DNA of 64,000 nucleotides from Trichobilharzia regenti (taxonomy: Eukaryota; Platyhelminthes; Trematoda; Strigeidida; Schistosomatidae), in assembly GCA_944472135.2 (NCBI GenBank), contig OX235262.1:53788440-53852439 (forward strand), read 5' to 3'. Below are positions 45,955-56,965 of the stretch, piece by piece (position 1 is the first letter of the stretch; each line of letters begins with the position of its first letter). Made by a program: the position numbers and the translations under genes. The notes below the pieces were generated by a model that did not search any database, had not been told where the DNA came from, and saw nothing but the letters and a program-made list of their open reading frames with translations.

Positions 45955-47120
45955 ATAATAATAATAATCCACTTTATTCCAAAAACAGTACTTATAATAC
46001 AGAAAGGAATTCTCAGCATTTTTCACAATATTGTATCTGATTCACTTAAAAAATATAAATAAAATTAAAACAAAAGTAACTAAAGGAATTTGTCCACGTT
46101 CACGATATAAAGTCAAAAATATTCGAAGCACGAACTGAGAATATTATATATAATAATAATAGTAACAGTGAGTTTGTTTCAAACAGTACTGTCGATTCAG
46201 TTTGAAAATTTTAGCATGTTATAGAATATTGAATCTAATGTTCTGTTGATATAGTATAATGAGGGGAAATACAAAATTAACAGTCATAACACAGCTTAAA
46301 TTATGTTCACACTTATGAAAAAAAATAAACAAAAACAAAACACTTGAGAGGATTATAAATATAAGAAATACAATAACAATAAAGTTTGTTTGATGTTGTA
46401 AGGGTGGAGGGAACGGATTATTTAGTAGTGCAAAGAAGGTTAGTTATTTCATGCCTAACGCTATTCTCATCACATAAAGTACCTCTCAAATATGGTATAG
46501 TGGAATTTTTATACTTAGTTGTACGTGCAAAAAGTCTTTTGAAAAGACTTCTTGTTTTACTTGAGGAGATGCAAGGTTGAAGTTGCAGGTAAAGTGGATG
46601 CTTACAGTCTGACAAAATTCCTTTAGCAAATTTGTTGCATGAAATCAAGTGCCTATCAGTGACCATGTCAGCGATATGGCCCAATGGATTGCCATTCGCC
46701 CTACTGACAGTGATCAGAGTTCTACGAAGAAAGGGTAAACAGTGAAGAAGAACAGGTAAAATACATGAGTCGACGAACTGTAAGAGTCGTGGTTGGGTTA
46801 TGCCTGGGTACCTTAACTTCTTAATGTAAAATGCTAGACGAAGTATTCTTTTAAAAACTGCTAAGATATGGGAAGACCAGGATAGGTCAGAAGAAAGAAT
46901 TAATCCAAGATACTTAACTTCGAACTTGTTTTCTATATCAGTATTATCAATTTTCCAAGGGTCATAGGAACCAAAGGCTTAATTTAACTTTCGTCTACAA
47001 CGTAAACTGAAATTGACAGTCTGACATTTGGAAGGCACTAAGTGGTTTATTCTTGTGTCCAGATGGGTAATTTTTCTAAGAAATTGCATTTCCAAAGTCA
47101 TATGATTCAGATTATTATCT
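45955..47120 (-). mobile_element. CR1-like retrotransposon, 3' fragment
   Basis: Minus strand, same family as 14170-17080. The 3' end is the AATAAAGTGGATTATTATTATT-type terminus (complement at 45955-45980). 46684-46418 is open and reads CNKFAKGILSDCKHPLYLQLQPCISSSKTRS..TKYKNSTIPYL..TLCDENS, matching the C terminus of the RT frame at 16500-16740. Upstream on the same strand, in other frames, are KYLGLILSSDLSWSSHILAVFKR (46925-46857), FYIKKLR and CILPVLLH. The catalytic domain is missing (5' truncation). Confidence 0.85.
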
Positions 47121-47639
47121 CACCGAGTGATATACCGAAAGTTACATAACTACTTAAAAAATTTGTAAGTAAGCAGTGCTGACTAGTAACCACTTTTATA
47201 GTAGGAGAAGAAATCGATACCCAGATAATTTAAACATATGAGTAGCAGTCGTGTTAAGATTTAGATGAATCACATGCTGATAAAATATACGCAGACACCA
47301 ATTATTATGTCAGTATAACAGTAGAAATGACTTGGACCTTACTGCAGGTATTATTATGATTGTTAGAAAATGTGAACGGTGAGATCAGATGATTACATGA
47401 GAAGTATGGGAATAAACTGCTTATTCAAAATATCACAAGACAAACAGGTTTTTTTTAACTTATCGCTGGCTGGAAAAGAAAAAAAGCGGAGTTTATATTC
47501 TAAAGTGAGAACGAATGATAGTTATGAAGTGTTTACCTATCATGCACACTTAATCAGCGCTTCTTCTAAGTGTAACATTTTGAGAAAAACCGGGTAAATT
47601 ACAAAAGAAACTAGTTTCAGACAGGACGTTGATTACTTG
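47121..47639. other. Non-coding stretch
   Basis: Nothing recognised. Confidence 0.45.
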
Positions 47640-47770
47640 TTTATATTTGTAAGTATCTGTCTCACCTATTGAGTGGAATCCAAAATTTCTCGATCAGGTA
47701 AATCCGGGTGACGAGTCCACAGGAAGGACGAAAGGAATGTCTTGCATTCCATTGATAGCAGATACCCTTC
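47640..47770 (+). mobile_element. Sm-alpha-type hammerhead SINE, decayed
   Basis: Keeps GTGACGA-GTCC-loop-GGAC-GAAA (47708-47733), with a perfect four-pair stem II, then GTC and CTTGCATTCCATTGATAGCAGATACCC, which corresponds to the Sm-alpha end CTGGATTCCACTGCTAGCCACTATCC. The first base of CUGANGA is G instead of C, which should prevent cleavage. The tRNA-like head is unclear. Confidence 0.65.
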
Positions 47771-48274
47771 AAATAAATTAGGTTATGGTTAGATAATCCT
47801 GGATTTTAAGCAGGTCAGGCAATTGGTTATATTCTATCACAAAATACAGGATGTTAAAAATCATTAAAACATTTTAAAATCCCCTGAACGAATAAAAACA
47901 TACTAATCTGCGAATATGACTCCTGTTGAACTGCTGAATAGTACTATATTGAGACGGAATATATACATAAACATGCTGTTAATCAGGCTATCTGCCTTGA
48001 TGGTGATTAGTCAAACTATTCAACATGAAAGGAAACGAATACCCACGACGTCAGAGCAAAAATATATTTGTTAACGAAATAGTTCATTGACTTTTCGACT
48101 TATAAATACAGCCGAAATACATCTACCTTACACTGAAATCATAAGTTGCGCATGTATTCCGGGTTGTACTTCTTTTGTTTTCCTTTCATGTTTCTTCGCG
48201 AATTTCAACAATGGCGTCCTGGGAGTGCGAACGCTCCAATGACCTTGAACTCATGCCATTTGTTGGCTAACGGC

Positions 48275-48500
48275 ACCTGTTATTATGATAGCTGAAATAT
48301 CAACGCTATTCACCAACTAAGCAGTGAATTTCACCCAGATCACGTTTTTAAGTACTGTTTGGAGAATGTATTAATAGCTCGTTAGGATTAGGATCAGGAT
48401 TATAATTAGGATTAGGGTTAGGTATACGGTTAGGATAAGGTAGTACTTAGGGTTAGGATTAAGGCTTGGATTACCAATGTGAATAGATTTAGAGCTGATG
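48275..48500 (+). repeat. Repeat module with telomere-like tract (plus)
   Basis: A flank (ACTAAGCAGTGAATTTCACCCAGATCACGTTTTTAAGTACTG) leads into ~90 bp of imperfect GGTTAG/GGATTA units (48381-48470) including two TTAGGGTTAGG blocks, then ATGTGAATAGATTTA. The whole module recurs inverted at 58055-58270. TTAGGG is the telomere repeat expected in flukes. Confidence 0.82.
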
Positions 48501-49744
48501 ACATTTATTTTAATTTTCTTTCTTATCCAAATTTCCCTGGTAAGCAGTCGTCACTCCTCTTACTGGAAACCATAGCAGTTCAATCGAGGGCTATCGGGGA
48601 AGACTTCGCAACTGGATAAGAGGGTTAAACAATTCAGAATAATAGCTCATTTTAGTCACCTCGGTGAATACATGTACAGAAATTAGTCTAACTTAGCGAA
48701 TGATACTCCTCACTATAACCAGGACATATTTTTAAGTCATGTCAGAGAAAGATACCCTATTTAATATGTTTTCGTGCATTTTTTGTAAATAAAAGTCAGC
48801 TTTTGTGCAGAAGGTCCTCATTTTTATGATTGGTTGACTGAAGGTCACTCGTGGGTTTGCACTCCTGGGACGCTATTGTTGAACTTTACTCATTTCTTCT
48901 CCTCAGTAATACATCCACCTCTCACTTATTAAATATTTTGGCAGATGATATATGTGTATGTATACTACTTACAAATCTTGTCAGTAACAGAAGCCACACG
49001 TATCCCAAAAATCACAGATTAACTTTAGTCTAAAATAGCGGAGATACAGAGGACTTTGGTCGACTTCAGAATTCCAAGAATGAGTTTTAAAAGACTTTTG
49101 CTGATAAAGTAATAATCAGTCCTAGTTTAACTTTAAGTGGCTATTTGACTTGTCCTCAGTTATAATTTCATCTTCTCTATCTTAATTTTTGTTGAGGCTA
49201 CTTTTTATGTCTAGTTGACTGTTTAAAAGTGGACCGAGGTGATCTCTCATCTCCAAGCAAGACAGCCTCGACAATGCTTTTAATAAGCATGGTGTTACAT
49301 AGTCCGTATTAGGGGCTAACATGAGAAGACATATTTCACCATGTTTGGGACTCGTTGGCTATTATGCCTGCCTTTTCCGTAAGTGATGCTGTTCCCACTG
49401 AGGCTGGAGCAAGTCCGTTTGAATGAAGCTTTGACATATCAGATGATGGATGCAGGGTGCACTTCTCGATCGGAACACTATCACTCACTAAAGATCCAAC
49501 TGCTTCCAGTCGATTAATCCAAAACAGAACGAAAACTCACCACAGACTTCACCGCTAACCCTCTAAAACCTAGCAGCATGTTTTGATCTGTTCGCTGAAG
49601 GAAAACTAAATTTCCCCAATACAGTGTCAAAGGAGTTGGGGACAAGAGGTGGATAAAATGATGAGTAACTGGAAAGTTAAGTAACAGTGTGGTATATCTG
49701 ACTTAAATCATGGAATCAAAAGGCAAGCAAAATTACATTATAGA
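48501..49744. other. Non-coding stretch
   Basis: No gene recognised. 49200-49660 is somewhat GC-richer and may be an unlisted repeat. Confidence 0.45.
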
Positions 49745-50375
49745 GGTTGAAGTAAAAAGACTGCGTAATCAAGTAGAAAAAGACAGTGAACGCAGCCAAC
49801 TTCCAGAGCAAAGAGAGAGAGACATGTGATTCTTTCCGAAGATATAAGTTAGGTTTTAATCGTCTGATTGCAGTTGATTCAGAAATTGAGGGGAAAATTG
49901 AACTAAACTGTCTACAGATAATTTGGAAGAACTGCGTTGTATCTACCTCAGTGGTGATGTATAGGAGCATATTCTCTTGGCTCTCTAAAATAGAGTTTTA
50001 ACCAATGCTTTCTAATATATGTTTGGGTAGCAACTGCGGTATATTTCATTCCATTTAGGCCATTAGTGATATGACCTCTAGAGAATGTTATCTTCCAGGC
50101 GTTGTATGGAGATGTGAAGGAAATGAAACTTCCAGTGAGTTTCATGTACCATAGTGAAGTGGAAATTTTCATGTGCGTCAGTGAGTAGTCCAAGTGAGTA
50201 GAAAGCATAACTTTCATTATAACATACTACAAATACGTCACTGACATATTGGCAACAAGAAGTTGTTTCATCAGTTGCAGGCTTCAACCTTTTTCCTTCA
50301 AGATTAGACATGAAGATGTTGGCTAAAACAGGGTTTCATGGACTGCCCATGACTACACCATCCATTTATTATTAT
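49745..50375 (-). mobile_element. Penelope-like element, RT and endonuclease remnants (minus)
   Basis: Minus strand from 50375: DGVVMGSP..PVLANIFMSNLE (the D-G-V-x-M-G-S-P-L-x-P motif with one stop), then QYVSDVFVVCYNE (50268-50230), where Y-V-D-D has become Y-V-S-D, then FHFTMVHETHWKFHFLHISIQR. A T-Y-I-R-K-like stretch follows near 50010. At ~49880-49800 comes TAIRRLKPNLYLRKESHVSLSLLW, the C-terminal end of the GIY-YIG endonuclease part. RT and endonuclease end lie too close, so an internal deletion removed the middle. Not functional. Confidence 0.8.
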
Positions 50376-50849
50376 TAATGACAGTAACAGCTTTATTCGA
50401 GACAGTAGTTACATGATGTTAACAATTTTCAGAGAAGTTTATGACATGATATTTTCCTTTCATACAATATCTTCAAGTAAAATATTGATTGACAGTATAT
50501 TATGTGACACTGATCTCCAAGCTTACGCGCAAACTATTCCATAATGATATTTCTTCTGCGTCTCCTTCAAGAAATCCACGACATTTAATTAAAAGCCAGT
50601 TGTAAGAAGTTCAGAATTATTTTTTCAGACACTAATGACATAAGTGAACAACACTTATCTCATGTATTGGGACATGATGTCAACCACAACCAGGCCTTTT
50701 CCCAATTTTATTAGGAACTTACAAATCAGAAGCTAGCAAACATTTGAAATAAACACAAGAGTAAATAATACCATTTGAGGTCATATTTTAATCGATTAAA
50801 ACAAAGTGAAGGAGAGAAAATATATGCAATATTGGTGAAAGTTTTTGGT
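50376..50849. other. Gap between two Penelope fragments
   Basis: AT-rich, starting with a TTA run at 50364-50380. No clear coding remains, though decayed Penelope sequence is possible. Confidence 0.4.
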
Positions 50850-51425
50850 AGCCTAAGTTTTAAGCAGGCCACCATCTATTTGACGGTAAACAGTATTGCC
50901 AATACCCTGTTTTACAGACACGGGAAATATACTTCACAAAGAAATTAGAAAAGAGTTTCTCATTATCGAAAAGATGTTTAACATCAGTGTTTATCGCCAG
51001 AAATTTATTAACAAGTACGGAAGATATGAAGGTTTATATGCCAAACAAATCACAGTTCAAAAGAAGCGTATTTCTATTCAACTAGATTCCGAAAGTGATA
51101 ATACTGCACTAACAATCAAAGAAAGATGGAATACCCCATCAGCCAGGAAAACATGTTCTTTGGAACAGCCAAAGGTCAACAAATACCGTTTTATGTTAGC
51201 TATGACTCAAGATACAAATTTGCATGTGTCTGCGGTAGCAGTTACATTGAAAGGATAGAAAAAAGCATTCCTTTGATTTTTTGAACATGTAACAAAAGCC
51301 TATACTTTAAGGAAGCAAATGTTTTCAATAATGTCATTACCAAGCATATTGTCGATATGGACCATGAGATGGATACCATAAAACTACTTAAAATTATCAT
51401 TAGACAATACAGTTGAATTCTTCTC
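50850..51425 (+). mobile_element. Penelope-like element, GIY-YIG endonuclease end (plus)
   Basis: Plus strand 51219-51412 reads FACVCGSSYIERIEKSIPLIF, stop, then ITKHIVDMDHEMDT..IIRQ. This is the C-x-C-G-x-x-Y-I-G-R-T motif and H-x-x-x-x-x-H pair of the Penelope GIY-YIG domain, with the usual Gly after Y-I changed to Glu. The 120-codon frame at 50896-51258 overlaps it in another phase and is probably not meaningful. It lies head-to-head with the minus fragment. Confidence 0.75.
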
Positions 51426-51450
51426 AAGTTTGCAATTAATCGTGTTCTCT

Positions 51451-51505
51451 GAGCTGTTTGGTTTAGTTGCGGAGCTTTCGTCGTCTTTCTGGACGACATC
51501 TTCAG
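51451..51505 (-). ncRNA. Hammerhead ribozyme candidate, Penelope-type
   Basis: On the minus strand: CUGAAGA (51505-51499), U, a six-pair stem II GUCGUC/GACGAC with loop CAGAAA (51497-51480), GAAA (51479-51476), a possible four-pair stem III AGCU/AGCU (51476-51473 with 51455-51452) and C17 at 51451. The core is complete. Stem I does not pair well (CGCG against AGAG), a real weakness. Penelope-like elements are known to carry hammerheads in their terminal repeats. Here it sits just 3' of an endonuclease on the opposite strand. Confidence 0.6.
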
Positions 51506-53117
51506 CGCGGTATTTAGCATAAAGTAAAATGATTTAAAATCTCCATGAATGATGATACAATTGCGTCTCCTGGTGACCAACCATCTTTACATATGTATTG
51601 ACCGTTTTCTACTGATTGGGATTTTAATTGCAAATCATCCACCTGAGTTACAAATCTTTTCTATTATTTCTTCTGAAGTTTACCAGAGTAATTCCTTTCA
51701 GGGCGATTGAAACCCAATTATTGTACTCACAGAGAAGCAGTTATCAGTCTTTCTTTGGGATGGCAACTCAGTGTCTTTACTCTGTCTTTTATCTGATTGC
51801 GTAATCTTGAATTTGATCAATGGATTCAGAATAAATGAAAGGAAAATCATAAACTTGATGAAATAATTCTAATATCAAGAAAGTTGAATGGACAGAAAAA
51901 CAGTGTTATAGAATGGGCTTGGAAGGCATTTACAAAAGACAAAACTAAGGGCTGATTATTTCGTCTTGTCTAGAAAAACATTAAATGTTGTTGACTAGAC
52001 ATTTTAACAATTGTGACATCCAGACGAGGATAAAATGAAAGAGATATTGAGCGAGACAAGAAATTTAACTCTCATCGGTTGCTCTAGTACATCTCATAAT
52101 ATGCGTACACTGTAAATTTTATCTATAAAAGCCAAATGAAATTGATTACAGAGTATAACAAAAGATAACTTTAATATAAATGCTTACAAATATACAAGCA
52201 CACAGATAAAAATACTCACAGACACCCATACAACCAAACACATAAGCACCAAATAGTAGTTTCATCACTATCCAAAGTAGACACGTTGTATGCATACACA
52301 TACGATGATGATGATAATGCTGTTATACACGATCGATAATGTGAAGTTTACTTCTGGTTTATAATTCTTCAGAATACTAATTGCTTGTTATCTCTGTTAT
52401 ACTATCGCTACTAATAATACTATACTTAAAAAACCCTAATTTTAATTAAAATTCACATACGAATTATATGCCATGACATACTGTTGAATTTATCGTAAGT
52501 AAATTATAATTTTTAAAAAAATATTTTTACTTAATATTTGTATGAATGGGAGAAAAAGAATCCTGCTTCTATTTTACTGTTATTGATTAGTATTGATTAG
52601 TAATTAAACTGTACAATGTTCAATCAGTGAAGCACAAATATGTCAATCAGCATGCATGTATATAAAAACAACAGTGGTGTGTGTGTGTATGAAGGTTCTC
52701 TGTCAAAACTTGAGTAACTTACTTATCTATTCGTTTTGTTAGGCCCCATATAGAGAAAAACTTCTAGTTGAGTAAACGGTTTTGTTCTTGAGCTATTAAC
52801 AGTAGTCTTTAGGTGTGTATGTATAAAAAATATCACCGTAGTAATGACACCAAAACTATCAATAATGACAGCGATTATTATTATTATTATCTGTCTTAGA
52901 GAAACTATTCCAAAGATTTTTTGTTATAGATTTTATTGATCTGACAGAGTAATAGCTGAACAGTGAAGCATGGAATCTAGCTAGTTTACCGAATAAGCTG
53001 GGATACATCCGTTAAGAAGCTTATTAAGACAGGTTATCACAAGTGAAATATTATGCGTGATAAAGACATCTTTATCTTATTCCACACATTCTGATTGGAA
53101 TATTGGACATCAAGGCA
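51506..53117. other. Non-coding stretch with microsatellites
   Basis: Includes a GT run near 52677-52690 and an ATT run at 52868-52890. No exon recognised. Confidence 0.5.
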
Positions 53118-53304
53118 TTCTAAAGTTTCATTGACCGTATTGTTATTTTTACCAGGATAGCTTAGTGACTACACGCCCAACATTCCACTTTTTCGGGAAT
53201 TACTACTTGCTAGTAACCTAAGCGAGATATAGAAGTTTGTCGGGCGGGATTTGAAATTCAAATCATTTCAGCGGTAGGCAATCAGTGAACCACAGGCGCT
53301 GGCA
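53118..53304 (-). mobile_element. tRNA-derived SINE-A, strongly decayed (minus)
   Basis: The order ACCAGGATAGCTTAGTG, ACACGCCCAACATTCC, TTACTACTTGCTAG, ..GAAATTCAAATCATTTC.., AACCACAGGCGCTGGCA is a weak reverse-complement match to SINE-A. Confidence 0.4.
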
Positions 53305-53544
53305 AAAATATTTTAATGTTTTAACCGTTATGTCTTCAATAAACAATTGAATTAAACTACTTGGATATTAGACTTTACTTCATGAAACAACGCTAATAAA
53401 GGCAGCATTAGCTGTTTTGTTCTAGTTCGAGGTTAATTTATGTACCTCAAAGACATTCGATAATTATGACTCTTGATGATGCATAATTTCACACTTTATT
53501 TCGTGACATTTATAACTTTCATTTGCATTTAGTAATTATCTACA

Positions 53545-53700
53545 GGTTTTGAATAAAACTGGGAAACATAAGAGTACTAGACAGTTGTTTCGTCCTGGTT
53601 TTAGACTCCTCATCAGTACGCATCCACCCCCAGGGTTCAAAACCAGGACCTTTTGATTACAAGGCGAGCTCGTAGACCATTAAGCCAATCCACTCGCTGC
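53545..53700 (-). mobile_element. Hammerhead SINE (minus)
   Basis: Head complement: AGGGTTCAAAACCAGGACC (B box) and ACAAGGCGAGCTCGTAGACCATTAAGCC. On the minus strand the ribozyme reads GTACTG-ATGAGGA-GTCT..GGAC-GAAAC-AACTGTC-TAGTAC, so with stem I paired, C3 is replaced by A although GGACGAAAC is kept. The 3' body stops early near 53550. Confidence 0.8.
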
Positions 53701-53734
53701 CCTATGAATTCAAACTGAATATAGCTCAATCACT

Positions 53735-54195
53735 TCGCAATTTCTTCTTCGATGAGTTACTGCATCATGGTCAACCTGCTGCACCCTAATGGTCACGGCT
53801 TCCCACTAGAACCCTGGGTTAACTGCCTGAATAGCTCAAGTCGCTCATGAGCATCAAATTAATTTTCAAATATTGGTTTTGTAGGGATTTTGTTTGGCTT
53901 ATTGAGGGTTTTCATCATTGAACCCCGGTGGGATCGTCCTGCTGAAGGTTACCGAACTAGGACAAAAGAGCTGTCCAGTACTCCCAGGTTTTCCAATTGT
54001 TCTCTAACTGATATCAGCTCATGATTAAATCCCCCAACCAATCAGACAAAACCAACATTTGAAAATGAATCCGATGCTCACTAGTGGCTGGACCTATTCA
54101 GGCAGTTGACCTAGGGTTCTAGTGGGAAGCCGTGACCAGTAGGGTACAGCAGATTAAAGGTGAGGCAGTAACTCATCGAAGAAGACATTGTGAAA
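53735..54195. repeat. ~460-bp foldback with a hammerhead SINE inside
   Basis: The left arm (53735-53915) and right arm (54000-54195) are imperfect inverted repeats. CTTCTTCGATGAGTTACTGC, GGTCACGGCTTCCCACTAGAACCCT and CTGCCTGAATAG on the left appear complemented on the right. The centre holds a plus-strand hammerhead SINE part: a degraded head, AACTAGGACAAAAGAGCTGTCCAGTACTCCCAGG and CTCTAACTGATATCAGCTCATGA. GAAAC is mutated to AAAAG, so the ribozyme is dead. Confidence 0.85.
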
Positions 54196-54999
54196 ACTGA
54201 AAAACTTCTATAAAAAACTTAGAACTTTGCAATAGCATGCCACACTTCTATAATCTTGAATCCTCACCAAACCACTTAAATACCTTTACTGTGTTTCTTT
54301 ATATATGTGTATGTATGTGAGTGTGTGGTAGAATGTGTGAAAACCGAAAACAGCTCACACTTGAATCTTAAATGAACATCATCATTTTTAGGGAAAAATG
54401 GTTGGAAAAATTGAATTTGATTAATTCGAACATGTCTTGCTTTGATCTTTATTCCTCACATACTCAAGTACACACACAAAGCATTTTAATAGTTTCAGTG
54501 ATTTTTTATGTCTGCTTATAGATTGTATCATCTACGTTATTACTAATAATGTACGGGGACAAAACATAAACGTATTCATAGATAGGCATAAATGATACAC
54601 ACCCAAAAACATTGAACAAGGCTACCTCTTAAGGTCATAATGAGGCTACTTCCGTAATTGCTAATGTTGATCATAGTGATCGTCATGATGATGATGAGGG
54701 GAAATTACGACTTTCTGTAATTCTATCCAATATATGTAAACATACACACTTACAAATGCCATAAAGTCAAGATTTATTCTTTGATAGTAACATTACAAAA
54801 CTATTCAAAGCCAGTCATGCTTCTTTTCTCCTTATGTTGAACACGACCGCTTTAAAAAAAAATTGAAGTATGGTCTACTAAATTGTATACATTTGTCATT
54901 TTTTAAAATTTTATTTTACATCGACAACCTTAGTAATTTTATCGAATAAAGAAAGCATAGTTTTCATTTGTATAGCTTTGTATTCTGAGTTTGATCACA
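54196..54999. other. Non-coding stretch
   Basis: Nothing recognised. Confidence 0.45.
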
Positions 55000-55170
55000 G
55001 ACCAATAACAGTTTGAGAACCATTGAAATCACCAGGGAAAACTGGACAGCTATTTCATCCTAGTTTGGGAATCATTGGCAGTACACACCCACTGGGGTTC
55101 AAACCCAGTGTCCTGAAGGTCTTCAGTGCAATCTGTCATCTCAGCCTTATGGCTACTAATATGAAGCGCT
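55000..55170 (-). mobile_element. Hammerhead SINE (minus), decayed
   Basis: Blocks AGTTTGAGAACCATTGAAATC, AAAACTGGACAGCTATTTCATCCTAGTTTGGGAATCATTGGCAGTACACACCCACTGGGGTTCAAACCCAG on the plus strand are the reverse complement of the family; the B-box complement is intact. The ribozyme box reads CCAATGATTCCC where GATGAGGAGTCCC is expected, so the core is lost. Confidence 0.75.
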
Positions 55171-56169
55171 TGGTTAAACCCCTTATCAAAATTACTTCCA
55201 TAAATGTCCTTCTCTGAAGCAATTTTTTTAGAATAATTATCACTGTGTGACGCATAAAAGCAATGATTTCAGACGGGAAAATTTTTTTTATCGAAACTGC
55301 CTAGTCTTTATTGACCGCACAGTCATGTTTACTTCACTTTGTTTCGAATACCAGTCGTCTACGTTTTTCCCCTCAATCGACTGTTCATTCATACTCCATC
55401 ATGGTCAGTTATAATGCGCTTCAATGCTTTCAGTTGTCCAAATGTTACTTTTACGGTTTTCAAGTTTCCTTTAAATGATATTGATTTATAGTGAAATCTT
55501 CTTTGATTCGGCTCTCAATATCGAAATCGTAAAATACCTACAAGAAAAACACACATATCTTAAGCCATGTATAAGTGTCAGTTTACAATCACAGGTTTAA
55601 AGTCGTTTCAAAGAGACTTTGTCTCTCTGAAAACTCAATTCTAATTTATAGTCACCATTCTAAGGGACAAGCCGTCGTAGGTGGAAGTACTAATTGGTTT
55701 TGTGCTAACTGCTTTATGTCAGCATGATGAGTGTGCAGCCTAAAGGGACTTCCGGATGCCCTCTAGAAAGGTAAGGTTATGCCAGTACTGATGAGTACCA
55801 ATAAGCGCTAAACCTATTTACACAACTGCCCTCTGATCGCCTGTGACCGTCTGACATCCAAGATCAGTGTGTTGTATAGTAAGTATCTTATTACTAGACT
55901 TTTCCCGTAAATCAACAGGAAACCAACAACACTAATCTGATGCATGTAGTTATTCAATGGCCTGCCTCTATGTACAAACAATCATAAAACCGAAACATGA
56001 CTGTGTCTGTTATTGTCTGTTTTCTGAAATTGAACAATTTTTAGGGTAGTCTTTTGTTGACTTCATGCTTTTGCGATTTTTGTTTGATTCTATTATCCAT
56101 TCACCGTGTATGCAGCATTTGGTCATATGGAAAGATCTATGATTTTCAAAAATAGCTACTTGGTCATGA
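55171..56169. other. Non-coding stretch
   Basis: No gene. 55670-55880 is GC-richer, with words faintly like Sm-alpha (TACTGATGAGTACC near 55785), not called. Confidence 0.45.
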
Positions 56170-56965
56170 GATCTCTCAATTTATTCTCAGTAAGTGTCTA
56201 AATGATATTCCTGACTGTAGTGGATGGGATCACACAACAGGCCGTGAGGAGTAAAAAGGCGTGCATACGCTGAACCAAAAAGTAGACTCCACAATATATC
56301 TGGACTCATCAGACGATTTATATGTGACGTCACATAAACTCGAAGAGTAATAGGTGATGTACACAGAGAAGGCAAAGATGATCAAGACAACTAGCCATTT
56401 ACAATAATCAGCCAACATCATTAACAGGAGAAATCTAAGAGGAGTAACTTCTTTCACTAATCTAGGCGAAATCGTTCCATTTACACAAAGCACAGATGAG
56501 AATGTCAAATCCAAGATCCAAAATGTAATACAGACCTTCACTACTCTTAAGTCAGTGTGGAAATCTACAGCGCTCAGCATAAGGAACAAGTCAAGAATTC
56601 CCAACACTAATATCAAGCAATTTAGTGCTTCTGTGTGGCTCAGGGACTATGCATGAGACTCACAAAAGGCATTTCCAACACATTTCAGATATTCATCAAC
56701 CAACAAATGCCATCATTTGATACTGAAGACCAGATGACTGGTCGGAATGAGTAAAGAGCAAAAGACTCTGATAGACAACTAACTGATCAAGGACCTAGTG
56801 TCTAGCGAATATGCAGAAGAGAACGCATATGGGTTTGAAATACATTAAGGAGACTCCCGAGTGGAATCACACGCCATGCTTTCGAGAAGAACTGAAATGG
56901 GAAACGACAAATTGGGTTGGGGTCCAGTAGTGCCATAGAAGAGATCGCACGAGGAGAAAATGATA
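56170..56965 (+). mobile_element. RTE-B relic
   Basis: Decayed plus-strand copy: CACACAACAGGCCGTGAGG near 56230, YIWTHQTIYM-type region near 56300, CAGTGTGGAAATCTACAGCGCTCAGCATAAG (LKSVW-like) near 56551-56585, AACACTAATATCAAGCAATTTAGTGCTTC near 56602 and ACATTTCAGATATTCATCAACCAACAAATGCC near 56680. Stops in all frames. The 128-codon minus frame over it is a shadow. Confidence 0.72.

Noticed and set aside
50896..51258. 120-codon plus frame starting at 50896
   Set aside because: It overlaps the Penelope endonuclease reading in a different phase; the motif-bearing frame is the other one.
55775..55815. Hammerhead-like words TACTGATGAGTACC..GCGCTAAAC
   Set aside because: Stem II cannot form and GAAA is missing; no Sm-alpha end follows.
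56230..56616. 128-codon minus-strand frame
   Set aside because: Shadow of a plus-strand RTE-B relic.
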